Assembly (NCBI GenBank): GCA_009103225.1
Contig: RHPI01002262.1
Span: 875,478 to 939,477 of the forward strand
Length of the DNA stretch: 64,000 nucleotides
Direction of reading: 5' to 3'
From: Chlorokybus atmophyticus
Lineage: Eukaryota > Streptophyta > Chlorokybophyceae > Chlorokybales > Chlorokybaceae
Shown: piece after piece, positions 47,695-61,138 of the stretch
Numbering within the stretch: the first letter of the stretch is position 1
Layout: every line of letters starts with the position of its first letter
Made by a program: the position numbers and the translations under genes
Notes under the pieces: generated by a model
Databases searched by the model: none
The model's input: the letters and a program-made list of their open reading frames with translations, nothing else
What the model was told of the DNA's origin: nothing

Positions 47695-50432
47695 TCAGCG
47701 AGGTCTTATACTCTTGGGTGCTTGATCAGGAACCAGTGTCCTGTTAGCTTGTGTTTCTGCGTCAGCCCGCGCGAGCCCACGCGCGGGCATAACACCATTA
47801 TTACTTGAGCGAGCTGGCAGCAGTAAACTCGGGTCCGAACTTGACTCCTTCAATGACGGTTGTGACCGGCCCTTCAGTGCTGTGACTACTGTGCTGCAAG
47901 CCACCGCAACCGCACCCGCCATGCCATACACGCCTAACAACAACCACAATGTCGCAGGAATCCGTCAAGTTCACGCTCATTTCCAGAGAGCATGTATGTG
48001 TGCCTTACCTGGTATTTCATCTAGCAACAGAATTCCAGAGATGTACGCAATGGGCACCTGAGGCAAGTAGAAGTACGCACCAACTGTTAACAGCCAAGCT
48101 GCAAGGCTGTAAAACCGATTGAAAAACTTGACTGCACATTCTTACCTCAGCATAGCTGATGGCCAAGGCGCTTGCAGCGCTTTGCAGCTGAAGGCCTCCT
48201 GCGCACAAATGAGAACAGTGTTGTGAGACTTTGGCTGACTGCACGCAAAGCAACTCCATGTGAAGAAAGTCAACATGCTTCTAAGCTGTCACTTACGGTT
48301 TACGAAAAAGATGGACACCGCAGAACAAAGGCCAAGAGTAAATATGTTAGGTATATCCCTGCACGGGGCAGTAAGTTTGTCCAACATGCCTACAGCAACA
48401 ACATTCAGAAGCTTGCCACTGGCCATACCGTAGTGAGGGTAGTTGATTGTTGCCCTGAATAAACATGCCCATGAGTGATGCGGGTATCGACAGCAAAGCG
48501 AAGTAGTGAGCCACAACCTGCACACAAGCATGATTGGTCACAAATGCAACAAACACATAATTTGTCATTTTGCGACAGGAAGCTCTTGCATCCCCCTGCA
48601 TGTATGCCCATCGTGTATTGGGTCACAGAAGGCTCACCAGCGAGTGTTCGCCTGTGCCGATTGTGCGCACCACAACATATGCAGCAGCAGCAAACACCGC
48701 CCCGGCAAGAGCAACAGCCACTCCCATCAGCTCACTGTGTGTCCGGTCCGCGCCGAACGCTTCTGCTGCGCCAAACAGGAACTGCGGTCTCGCTATCAGA
48801 CTGCAAACAATAAACAAGTTTGCGAGCAAAAATGGTACAGCAGTCCAACTGACAACACACAACCGAGAGCTGCAATATGCGTGTGCGGGCGCGAGCGCGT
48901 ACGCGCGCGCGCGCGGGCGGGCGGGTGTGTGTGTGCGTGCGTGAATGTGTGTACCAGACTCCTGTCAAGCCAGAAAGGCTGGAAAACACATCCACGAGCG
49001 TCCACGGCTCCCGCAGCAAGGCCCAGGCAAGCATGGCGCCCCAGATCGGGTTCGTGAAGTACAAAACCTGTTCACGTACACACATGATGCTGAGGACACA
49101 GGTGTGGGTATGCTTTGTTCTGTGTGTAGACATGACAGTTTCCACAACATACCTCAGTGTCAGCCAATGGCAACTTGTTCAATGAGTAGAAGATGCACTG
49201 TGTTGCAGAGAACCCGAGCAACGCACGCGCAACGAGCAATTTTCGGTTCTTGGGCTGACCCCTGAACACTCAATGATGTCTATGCGTGCTGCATCTCATG
49301 CGAGTTGGGAACACCAATATGCAACACCCGATTGCCTTACCAGAATGGAATGCGGCAGTGCCACAGGGCCAAATCAATAAATAGTAACATGACCATGGAT
49401 CGCAACAACACCACCTGCCACAACATGTGGATGTGTTGTGAGCCACATGAACAAGGACAGTGGTGCTCTGCATGCATTGCTGGCTGTATTGGCTTCCATC
49501 GGTCAAACCGTAAATGTAAAATTTGGCAACACCTTCAACTACATTGCCGAACCAACATGTACTACTGTATACCTCTGATGATGGCATGGTGCGTCCCAAA
49601 ACCTGGAGTCAAGTGAAACTCTGTTAGGCGTTATATAATTTTATTGATGCAATGGCGCTGAGCGTGTCATCACTTGCCTTGGCTACCAACGATGAGAATG
49701 AGAAGCCAAAAGCTGACACGATGACGCAAAGGAAACCGGATCCCCACAACGCCTTCCGGAAGCCATCCACCAGTTGCCAGCCCCTTCAGGCATGAACAGA
49801 TTAGGCGCTCAGAGCAAGCCGTTGAGCACGGTGCTAAGCAACCAAACCTTGCAGTAAACGTCGCTCATTGCTCATATGCATGACTGTACAAGGATGAAGC
49901 CGCATAATAACTACACACAGTAGCATTTTTTCCCTTTCAAACACAAACATGTAAATTTGCTCAAGTACACATAGCTGTCTGTGCAGACATGCGCAGGTAC
50001 TGCAAGGACCCATGCATGCACTTAATGGTTGATGATTTGTGCGTGTGATGCCTACAGAGCTTTGTGGGCATTGACTGTGTGTGTATACATGCATACATGG
50101 TTCTGTGCCCACATGCCTTGAGCAGCTGAATGCACAGGTGGTCGCATGGTTATACTTGGTCGTATGTTCATATGCACACGCATGTACGCACCAGGAACCC
50201 ATGCACGCATTGTCACATACCTACTGGATGCAGACAACGGTTGCAAGGCTGTTTTCGTCCGGCGCGTGCGTGGCATCTTTGAGCCCGAGCCTTGGCTAGA
50301 CAAGGTGCTGCCATTGGCCTTTTTTACAATTCGGCTGCTGGATTCTGCGCCCGTGCCTTTCCGCTTACGAGTCTCGTCATCGCTGCTGAACACTAGCGCA
50401 CTGTCCCTAATATCCACTACAGCATGTGTGCC
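47695..50432 (-). CDS. EamA/DMT-family transporter (SLC35G-like), 5' end unresolved
   Basis: This is a ten-helix drug/metabolite transporter with two EamA repeats. Twelve exons in continuous phase are visible (50432-50221, 49783-49678, 49602-49573, 49414-49341, 49261-49153, 49067-48955, 48800-48638, 48517-48429, 48358-48297, 48198-48146, 48057-48009, 47933-47695), about 432 residues. The first visible exon is a hydrophilic, basic/Ser-rich N-terminal domain (ETRKRKGTG, KMPRTRRTK), so a start exon lies further upstream. Family signatures follow: FGFSFSSLVAK, ALLGFSATQCIFYSLNKLPLAD, VLYFTNPIWGAMLAW, GLTGVCLIARPQFLFG, YAEVPIAYISGILLLDE and AGAVAVACSTVV. The tail of about 50 residues is hydrophilic. 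Substrate and membrane are unknown. The intron 49603-49677 is GC-AG, and one exon is only 30 bases long. Confidence 0.85.
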
Positions 50433-53400
50433 CTGCACAAAAGAAAAGGAACAGACAACTCGGGTGAAGCACTACTGAGATACACGTGTGAACTGTGCAG
50501 TGTCAGATGTGACATAAGCACGCATATGTGACACGTGGATATCTACGCCCCACCTCCATATGCGCAGTAAAACACAAAAGAAATAAAGCACAACTAGAAT
50601 GAGTTCAACTTGCTTCAGGTTCTATTGTCCTTACCAGTAACAATCGCAATGCAAACATCCGTGAAGATCAGTTTGAGTGGTCAGCGATTAGCAACATCAG
50701 TACGTGGCAGCTAGATGCATCATGTTGAAGTTGGCGTTTCATCACCACTTCATTTGCGACTTTGTCGATCTGTGGCTTGCACCATGCTTCAACACAATGC
50801 GCCACTGCTTTAGACTGATGAAATTGCGTGACACTGAGCTGAGAGTTGTTGTTGATAGCCTATCTCTTCTCAGTTTGTTTCAATATGGCAACTAGCCTGC
50901 ACATGGCGCAAGTTGACTTAACAAGTAAGCAACTGTCAACCAGGTCAGCAGCAAAAAGCTAAAAGCCAGCATGCTTGATCTTGCAGCAGTTAAGCAAAAA
51001 CCCACCTGCTTCTCCTGCTGCGGCCCCTGAGCCCTCATGCTTTGCACCAATGACAGCTACAGCAGCAACAACAAGCACACCGGCAGGCACGCCTTGCCGC
51101 CTCATGCCGGCAGCATGCTCCTCCAACAGCTCTGCTTCAGCTGCTGCTGCTGCTGCTGATGATGATTAATGTTCAATCTTCTCTCTCACCAGAAAGACAC
51201 TTCCAAAATAGCTGACAGCAGTTGGTGGTAGTGTTGTAATTGAACAGACGACCTCTCCAGCTGTTTCAACCATCAAGCAAGCTTGCAACCGTCCGAAGCA
51301 TCTAGAGCCACACCAAGGTGCAACTCCGACCCAAGCCAAACCAAGCTGGGCCTTGCTAGCACCTTACAGCTTGCAGGCACGCGTGAAGGCAGCCTTGAGT
51401 ACTACTGGACTGTCACTGCTGCTGGTTTCACCACCCAGCTGGCAGCCACAACCAAACCCACCCACCCACTCTGTCACACTCTGAGGCGCGCTGAGACAGA
51501 CTGGGCAGCGAGGTGGGTGCGTGAAAGTGACAGCAGCAGCAGCATGATTCTTGCCACCCGCTGATGTGACCTGATGGTGATCTTCCCGCGGTGTAAGCAA
51601 GAGGTACATCGACGGCGGACGTGCTTCTTTCATTGACATGCACCAGAGTGCAACGACCCGTTGTTGCCCTTTTCATTGCCCTATGATTCAGTGCGCAACT
51701 TCACCAAGCATCAACATGACATTCAATTGTGTGGTGTTGGTCTTCATTTGGTCTAGATGTGGCAGAATGCATAGAATGCCTTGTGAATGGCGCCTTGCTT
51801 AAGTGTAAGTTACGACCATGCGTAACAAAAGCCCTTGCGCAAATTGCATGTTTTGCAACACTTCAACGCTACTGCGAAAAAAAATGGATAAGCTATGTAT
51901 CACGCATACATGTATGTATACACAAAGGGAATTGTGCTGTGTGTAATATATTCCATCCAATGAGTGTCGTGGTCAACTATACTCAACGCATCAAAGCATT
52001 TAACCTGCTAATAATTGCAAGATACCGAGACATTGCTAAGACGCGCTGAGGTGTATATCTGAGATAGTATGCTAGGTTCGTCACATTCATGGTAACAAGC
52101 ACAACATGCAATATCATGCATGCACAACATGCAGCATGCAGCATGCGACACCTGCAATGACATGTCGATATTTATATCACCGGCTGCCCTAACCCTAACC
52201 CTAACCCTAACCATATCCAACTTACGAACCCCTACGCCGTTTGTTCACACAGCGTGCATGTTGTCAAGTATTTACTTGCCCACACGTGCAATGCTTTAGG
52301 TATGTATTCATCATTTGTAATCCATATCGTAATATAATATAATATATATCAAAAACAATTACATGAGGTTGTAGATTGTATTTGTGGATAATGTTTGTTG
52401 GAATACATTCATGAAAAAAGGGATGTCATGTTGGTTTTAAAGCGTATATATGCCAAATATTAGTGATAAGTAGCATTATACAGTGTTTACATTGATAGCC
52501 TATTACTGCAATAACGGCGTTATGCAGCTTATTATAAAGACACACGCTGGTTGACATCAATTACACATTTCGTTGCGCGCAATGTACCAATGTATGCACA
52601 AGATTTTCTGTTCATAGATTGAAGGTTTGTGCGTGCATACGTTTTATTACAAGAAACACACATGATGTTACGAAGTGCATTGACGGTGGACAACATGTTC
52701 AGGCAAATCCATTTTTCGTAGTCGCACCAACTTTGGTAAGAAGTGTTGAAAACCGTCATTTAGCTCGTGACTATACGGCATGTACAGATGTGAAATTTAT
52801 GGCCAAGTGTGACTTGATGATATGATGATAACATTTATGCTTTTATGTTTCTCAATCCAATTATCACAAGGATCCGTGTCAAAGCCATAATTCAAAAACA
52901 TCATAAATGACATCAATGTTGATATTGCAAATTTTATTGATAATAGCATATAGTCGCAATACCTACCTGTCACTTCCACCTAAAGCGCAACAGCTGATGC
53001 TTTCCATGTGTGCAATTGATTGCAGTCATGGTCTGTACAACTACTGATTTGATGTTGTTCACGTGTATAATTGTTCATGCAGATGCTGACCTACCATGTT
53101 CAATGCGAAACATGTGCCATTGGTTGTTCATAAGACCCATGTCAGCGCTAAAGTAGCACGCTTCTCAGCCTGCACATAGTACTGGCAATGCGAGAATGGA
53201 GACAAGCAAGTTACATATGCCAGCGCATTACTAGGATGAGCCGCATGATGGATCCACAACAAGCAAGTTACCCACTCAACAAGGACCACATAGTTATACA
53301 CTACACTTACCTAGCGTGCAGCAATATACCACACCAATACCTACCTCACTACACTGGTACACAGACCCTCGTCACTGAACCTGGTGATGCCTGGATCAGG

Positions 53401-54815
53401 CAGCCATACAATGTACATGACGCAGCTGCATGAAACTGTGCTGAACAAAAGTGCCATTGCGCGCAGGGGTTGGGTGCGAACAACTTGGGTGAGCAATCTG
53501 GAACACAACAAATTTTAGTAACTCAGCATGCAAAGCCAATATTGGAAGTTGCGAGTCGCAACTGCACCAAGGAGAATTGAATACGATGCACATGGCTGCG
53601 TGTACATGCTAAAATACAGACTTACCACTCAACGTGAGGAACTCCACATGCAGGCTTTGTTAACTGATATGTGCTTCTGCCAGCCGAAGAGCCCGCACGG
53701 CAGCCATGGCACGAGCAAATGCCGTGGCCAGGTTGTGCGCGAGGTGCGGCGGCACAACCTGGAGCTGTATTACCTGCGCAGCAAGCTCTGCAACCTGCAC
53801 GCAAGCACAATGGTCATGCATAAAACATTTTTTGCACTGCACCCAACCAACATCAGAAAGATCGGGAGATTGTGAATGTCTATGCTTGCAAAGGCTCCAC
53901 TGCAAGGCAGCTGATGCGCTTTGCCAAAGATGCTTGACAAAACAAAGCGCTTTCAGGCACTTGCGTGTTGGTGTTGTGCAGCAGGACCTTGCGCTGATCA
54001 ATCAGGACTCGCAAAAGCAAGCATTGCCGGTCACTGTGATTGACAGCAGTGCACATGCTTGAAGTTAACTCACGTCTTCAGGACTCCCAAGCGCAAGCGT
54101 TTGAGACAATAGAGCGCATAAACACACAACCCTTATGCTCAATGAGGGCTTGACGGCGACACATCGAGCAGAGGTCGCCATAATCCTATTCAATATTTGA
54201 TTACATAGTTTACGAAACCAATAGTTAAGCACCAGGAGAACTTATGCAAATTAAAAATTGGATGCTCAACCTCAGTGCTCTCAGTTCGACTTGGGAAGGA
54301 ACGTGCTTTTACTGCAGAATTGCTGTGCAGAAACAGCCAGCCGCTTATAACACCACTTGATCTTGTACGAATGTTTTGTGAGGTACCTCAAGAGGGTCCG
54401 GCGGTGGTGCGCCTGGGAGGTCAAGGTCCTGCAGTTGCAGCTCCGCATTCTCCCACTCCGGGGACAGCCTTGGGTTCACTGACGGAACCATCCGGCAGAG
54501 CGGTAGACCCAGAACCACTCAGCCAATCACAGGAGAATCTCTATATCAGACACAGATGTCCACTTCCTCCTGTTCCTGCTCCTCCTTCTCCTCCTTCGTC
54601 GCCGCCGCCGCCGCCACCGCCGAAGTGATCACTAAACCAAGGGAGCTAAAACTATTGAATCACCGATCGCACTAAACTCTGAGTGACACTCATCACAAGT
54701 TGAACACAGCTGATCCAGGCTAAACGGATCACATTCGTTCCCGAGCACGGTGCCACCAGCTGATCCCATCTCTGTCATCTACTGCCACGTGGCGGATCTG
54801 TATTCAAAGGCGTTC
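50433..54815. other. Long intergenic region, no gene seen
   Basis: The unseen first exon of the DMT transporter should lie somewhere in the left part of this region. The region also contains AT-rich sequence (about 52220-52960) and an interstitial telomere-like block at 52187-52212. A Pro/Ser-rich open frame at 54400-54628 ends in a CCG/CCT run and looks like low-complexity 5' flank of the next gene. No other gene is supported. Confidence 0.45.
52187..52212. repeat. Interstitial telomere-like repeat (CCCTAA)4
   Basis: Four perfect CCCTAA units plus CC are embedded in unique sequence. This corresponds to the TTAGGG telomere type. It is too short and internal to be a chromosome end. It could mark an old end-joining or telomerase insertion event. 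Confidence 0.9.
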
Positions 54816-56321
54816 ATGGCGGCGATGGCGCCTCCCAACGCCGCGCCCTCGCCACCCTCCTCCTCAAGACCTCTCCAGAACATCAGCATCGCCATGTCTA
54901 CCCTCGCCGCTGCAACTGCAGCAAAGGTGCGTACAGGCACACCCTGTCTGAGCCCTACACCATATTTGTAGAATGCCAGCTTGCATGCTGGTTGTCGAGC
55001 TGCTGTTACTGATGGTTTGTCGGACTGCTCTTTTACAATGAAGGGTGGGGAGGTGCCTATGAGGGAGTTTGTGGGGCTATGCGACGCCATTGCCCACATC
55101 TTCAGCTACTTCGGCCTGGTGTTCAAGTTTGCGGAGTCGGACTTCGTTTTCAAGACAAACGACCTCCGCTCTGTTGCTGACAAACCCTACCACACCCTCG
55201 GCCCAATGGTCGACGACGACGTCAAGGTATGAAGACATGCATGTACACGTATAGACACAACAATATGAGTCGATGATATAAGTCTGCATGTACACGAATG
55301 TATGTGCCGTAAGCACAGACAGTGAGGTGTTTATGTACACATGCAGTGACGTACGTGTAGTCCAATCTCCAGTGGTCGAGTCATTGTTTGATGAGTGCAA
55401 GTTTGTCTGGACAGTGACTGTGAAGGTCGAGTGAATGCACGCTTGCGTGCATGCAAGCATCGGACACAAACTTGTCAGAGTTTCCTTTAGCTCACACAGA
55501 AGGCGGGAATAGTGGGAGCTAACCAGAGTAGGAGTCAAACTACTGAACTCGTGTGCTGGTTGAATGACATTGACATACTCACCTGCGTGTTACCTGGTGA
55601 TTATGTCAACGGGCAGCGGAGTGGCGGGTTGCAAGTCTCGAGTGAAGTGCAAGAATTGACCTTTGGTTGCAATGCAGAAAGGCTCAGTGAAGAAGAAAGA
55701 TAGCCATGCACGCAACCTGTTGCGAATAAGACGGGGCCTCCATTTTGTCCAGCTGCTGTTGTCACAACTGCTCGCAAGGTATGCATATGCTCAGTGCACT
55801 CATCCGTTGTACGATTACGCAACATACCAGCCAGTCACCGCTGCTTTGCGACGCAACAGCACGCCGCAGTCGTCACTAAAGGAAATGGCGGGCCATGCAT
55901 ATGAGAAGTCCCTCGCGCCGTACCACCCATGGTCCATACGACAGGGCGTGAAGGTGGGGTTGTATGCTGCACCCACACGGGCTTCCTTCATGCACTCGGC
56001 AAAAGAAGATGGTGAGTGATGCGTCTGATCTCTACCAAGTTGCATGCATGGCTTCGCGTACGTGCGTGCGCATGCATGCGAAGCCCATGCATGCTTACGT
56101 ATCTCTACAAAACACACAGACGAACTCGTAGCCCTAGTTGTCTGTGTGCGCGCAGGTGTGCTTACGTGCTTGTGTGCTTGTGTGTTAACTATATCTTCTT
56201 GAAATTCTTTGCAGAGACGTCTTTTCGAGAGCCGGTGAGGCTGTTTTTGGAGCAGGTGCAGCCACTTATATCGCACATTGACCAGTTGTTCGTCTCCAGA
56301 GGTTTTGACCTGGAGTGGTGA
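54816..56321 (+). CDS. ACD11: ACD11-like sphingolipid (ceramide-1-phosphate) transfer protein
   Basis: This is a glycolipid-transfer-protein (GLTP) fold protein. Plant ACD11 moves ceramide-1-phosphate between membranes, and its loss triggers cell death. Four exons (54816-54926, 55044-55226, 55678-56011, 56215-56321) in phase give about 244 residues. Order of landmarks: an N-terminal helix (RPLQNISIAMSTLAAA), the headgroup-site helix with FKFAESDFVFKTNDL (Asp and Asn as in the GLTP D-x-x-x-N pattern), SHARNLLRIRRGLHFVQLLL (the Arg pair that binds phosphate in C1P-type members), YEKSLAPYHPWSIRQGVKVG (the conserved His) and the C-terminal GFDLEW, which matches the ACD11-type ending. The start codon was chosen as the first ATG giving a family-length N-terminus; upstream in-frame sequence stays open, so an earlier start is possible. 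TGTAA lies 145 bases past the stop. Confidence 0.92.
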
Positions 56322-57782
<1,461 letters not shown>

Positions 57783-58640
57783 ACACTTTGTACGTACAAT
57801 GCGAAACGGCAACGCACATGCATAGTGGCATGTATACAGAAAATGCAAGCGATGAACTCATACTCATATTACCACATATGCATATGCAATGGTCCCGTGT
57901 ATCATCCATACCTAACGCAACAGCACAGCTAATCAACAGCGCGCTAGCGCACCTACTGCCACGTTACGCTGCTCACGCCCTCGCGAGGACGACGTCCTCC
58001 GCCGTCACCACACCTGTATTGTAAAACATCAAGAGCAAATCTCTCTCCATACCAATTTACAAGCACATACTTCAACACCTGTGTACAACATTACAGCAAG
58101 GCGACCCTTTGAACCGATTACACAGTACTCACTGTGAATGTTGCAGAAGGCACAGGTCAGTGCAGGTGAACGCATATGCATGCTTGCATGGCTAACGGGG
58201 TAGTAGGGGTAGAGTAATGGGTTAGGTAGTGAATAAACCCGGTGGTTAACTTGACAACAGTGTGGTTGGCATGCGTTGTGTCTCTGCATGCTGCTGACTG
58301 TGCATGTGCATTGCCGTTTCGCATTGTTTGTACAACAGTAGAAGTAAGCAGGAAACAAATTCAGCATGCAGCAAGCAACGGGGACCATACTGCTAACATT
58401 GATGAGTTACTATGCAAGTTGGCGCGCACTGTTACAACTGCAGTGCAGGGTAACGCAGATATTTATCTAGTACAAAGCAAGTTCTAGTGTTGCGAGCCAG
58501 CTTCCCTAGCTGGTCCGTAGTGTCCTCTGGGCAAGGTAAAGACCTCGCCACAACGTATATATAAACTAATGTTGTACAAAAAGGTGATGCTACTGCCGGT
58601 GGTCCAACATGTGTGGAAAATTGCTGAAGCCTTGATTTGT
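57783..58640. other. Intergenic region with an inverted repeat, no gene seen
   Basis: A 26-base block at 57797-57822 recurs inverted at 58301-58326, enclosing about 530 bases. The enclosed sequence has no supported coding frame. A TTACA near 58434 is about 200 bases past the stop of the next minus-strand gene and is only weakly suggestive of polyadenylation. Confidence 0.5.
57797..58326. repeat. Element bounded by 26-bp inverted repeats
   Basis: The left block begins CAATGCGAAACGGCAA and continues CGCACATGCA. The right block, read on the other strand, is identical except for one base (25 of 26). About 480 bases lie between them, with no transposase-like frame. A MITE-like non-autonomous element is possible. 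It abuts the decayed end of the CT tract. Confidence 0.5.
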
Positions 58641-60756
58641 TCATTCCCGTTTGCCACTCAACGCCAAGGCAACCAAACCAGCTGCGACAATGACGGACAG
58701 CACCGCACTGCCATACCCGGCCACTAACGCCGCACCCCGCAGCGTCTGAAAAGTATATTGGTTAGTGCAGACCAGATTCTCTTGGGACGCTACCCATCCA
58801 TCTGAGTGCTATTGATGCAAGCATGGCATAACAAACTGCAGTTACACCTCTGATGTGTAGCTCTCACCTGTGCAAGAACGAGTGCATTGGAGTTGGCATA
58901 GCTGTCTGCCTGGCCAGCCATAATAGCATCAAAGTTGCTTGTAACATAGTAGGAAAGGATGCTGCACCCAACAGTCGGTCACGTATACCACTTGCGCTCA
59001 ACAACAAAGCATTACTCCAACATGCCACACAGCAATACAACAGCACCAAGGAAGGGTCATAACTCACCCAAACACCACGCTTATGCCTGCTCCAACCAGT
59101 GCCTTCTCTGGTGTCAATGTGACCTTGATGGGTCCCAGCTGTTGACAGACGACGTAGACAAATTCAGCCAGAGTGTAAACTTTGCCCTCGGAGTCACCCT
59201 CAAGGACACAAACCTTACCGCCCACTCAGGAGTGGCAACTGCAACACCTGTTGTTTGTGTGTCGGGCACAGTTTTGGCCTTCTCACTCACAGTTTGTGCA
59301 GAAGAGTCCAGCGATCTGGCCAGCTGGCATATGGATGAAAATATGAGCGACACCTCACAGTGTATGAGTGCATTGTGCATATGCACTCACCTCAGCTATT
59401 GGTGCATTGTCACGCGAGCCTGCGGGCAGCGCGTTTACTGCTGTTTTCAACGAGCGAGCAGCGTTTGTTAATCTCCGAGCCAACCCTGTTAGCGGCAACA
59501 GCTGTCAAACTTGAGGTTGATGCGACCAAATGGCACACTATTCAGGCAATGAGGTTACTCGACTTCATTCACGAACCTGCATAGTTTGTGCCCTCTGGGA
59601 GTGATGGGACCAACCTTTTAATTGTCTCGGCAGCTGCATGAGCATCCTGCATGCACAAAAGCACATGAAGCATGCATCAAGACAGATGCGTTGACCAGTT
59701 ATAACATGGTTACGGTTGAAAACTGACATATATATCGCGAAGAAAACCAACTATCCAAAATGCCCTTGCCGTTTCTACGTACTAGTCAATTAACTATGCT
59801 CGCAGTCAGAAGACGCGCAATGACAGATGTGGACTCCGCTTGCCACACCCAGGACAAGTAGCCGAAAGTACTGTGACTGCAGCACTGGGGAGTGCAGTTG
59901 CTGTAACAAGTGGTGCCTATTGGTCAACTGTGCTAGCGTCTTCACACAGTCTGGTACCTCAGCTCTCTTCTACACAACTTCCAATGCTTGTGCACTCAGT
60001 GAAGATTGAAACGCACCTGTGCGTCTGCACGGCCCTCAAGCGCTTCCCCTGCTTTTGCAAGCGCGTCGGCCAGCTCAGCGCCAGCTTCACGAGGAGACAC
60101 GCTGGAGGTCAGCGCCCACGCGGCATCGCGCACCTGTTGTCGTTGTTATTAGCAATGTTGACCATGAACGACATATGTAGAAAGTGACGTAAAAGTGAAA
60201 AAGCCAAGTGCCACGCATTGCAAACAAGCGCGCATGCAACACAACTGCAAGTGGCGTACAAGCAGCAGCGTTGCTCAGGCAAGTTGGACGCCATGGCCCA
60301 TTGACTGTTTCTACCCACCGCTGGCTGACGTGCAAACGAACAACTGCCTGTGTACTACTGCAAAGTCAGCACCAATCAATGCTCAGAATGGCTGCTAAAG
60401 GCTGGCAGCGGGTAAAGACACAGTGCACTGTGCAGCTTGCCGCATGCCGCACAACTTGCAGGAGCTGCAAATCGGCACTGTTTACTGCAATGCATGCAGC
60501 ATGATGAAACACACATTCTCACCTCTTGCTTAACGTCGCTGGGCAGCGTCCTGAAGTAGTCCTTGTCCAGACCTGCCTGAGCAGAGGCTCTCACACCAAC
60601 CAAGCGAGATCCTCTCCTGCTGCGCAACGCTGCGGATCGCAACGGCAAGCTGGACAGCGAGGTACCACCAGCCTTGGCGTTGACCAGACGCAAGCATGGT
60701 CGCACTGACCTCGCCGGCGCCGGCAACGCCAACGACCCCGCCACCGCCGCTGACAT
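58641..60756 (-). CDS. Uncharacterised plastid membrane protein
   Basis: Eight minus-strand exons in continuous phase (60756-60523, 60133-60017, 59646-59577, 59485-59391, 59323-59219, 59198-59068, 58961-58868, 58745-58641) encode about 316 residues. The N-terminus is a typical chloroplast transit peptide (Ala/Ser/Arg/Leu-rich, no acids), ending near VGVRASAQAGLDKDYF. A helical, Ala-rich acidic-basic region follows (ELADALAKAGEALEGRADAQ, LARRLTNAARSLKTAVNALP). The C-terminal part has hydrophobic segments around VGAGISVVFGILSYYV and VLSVIVAAGLVALALSG, with KVTLTPEKALVGAG before them. The layout slightly recalls thylakoid proteins such as CAS (soluble helices, then a membrane anchor), but the sequence is not that family. 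An in-frame ATG seven codons upstream is an alternative start. Function is unknown. Confidence 0.8.
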
Positions 60757-61138
60757 GGCTAACGCAATGCACCACATGCATTGCGCAAACTGAATCTTTC
60801 AAAACCCTGATTGATCGCAGATATCAGTTATTAACTTGGTATCAGTTATTTCTGGATATCGGTCTGTTGAGCAGTTATACCTTCGCCGCGTAATTTAGTG
60901 CTTGCTCAGTAATCCTCCGTGTTGATTCCTCACGTGCGCTGATATCACTGCTTGAGCTTGGGGACAGGCAGGGATATCTTGGTAACATTTGGGTATCGGT
61001 CGCGTGGCTCTCAATTAGGGTTTGGGGCGATAAGACGGCGTGACGAAACTGCGTGGACACAGGCAGGGCGGGGCGGCGGTGGCGGCGGCGGCGGCGGCGT
61101 GCTGTCAGCGGTGTCGGTGCAGGCAGAGTTGAGGGACG
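60757..61138. promoter_or_regulatory. Divergent promoter region with a telo-box-like motif
   Basis: About 380 bases separate the start codons of two divergent genes. TTAGGGTTT at 61015-61023 is the reverse complement of a perfect AAACCCTAA telo-box, about 115 bases upstream of the plus-strand ATG. A GGC run at about 61075-61099 follows. I saw no further gene here. Confidence 0.4.

Noticed and set aside
51000-51170. Ala/Ser-rich frames around a GCT/GCA triplet run as the first exon of the DMT transporter
   Set aside because: An in-frame stop directly precedes the minus-strand frame, and I could not find an ATG or a phase-compatible join.
52187-52212. Telomere repeats as a chromosome end
   Set aside because: Only four units, flanked on both sides by ordinary sequence and genes.
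54275-54628. Plus-strand Pro-rich open frame upstream of the ACD11-like gene
   Set aside because: Low-complexity end, no domain, no splice link to the downstream gene.
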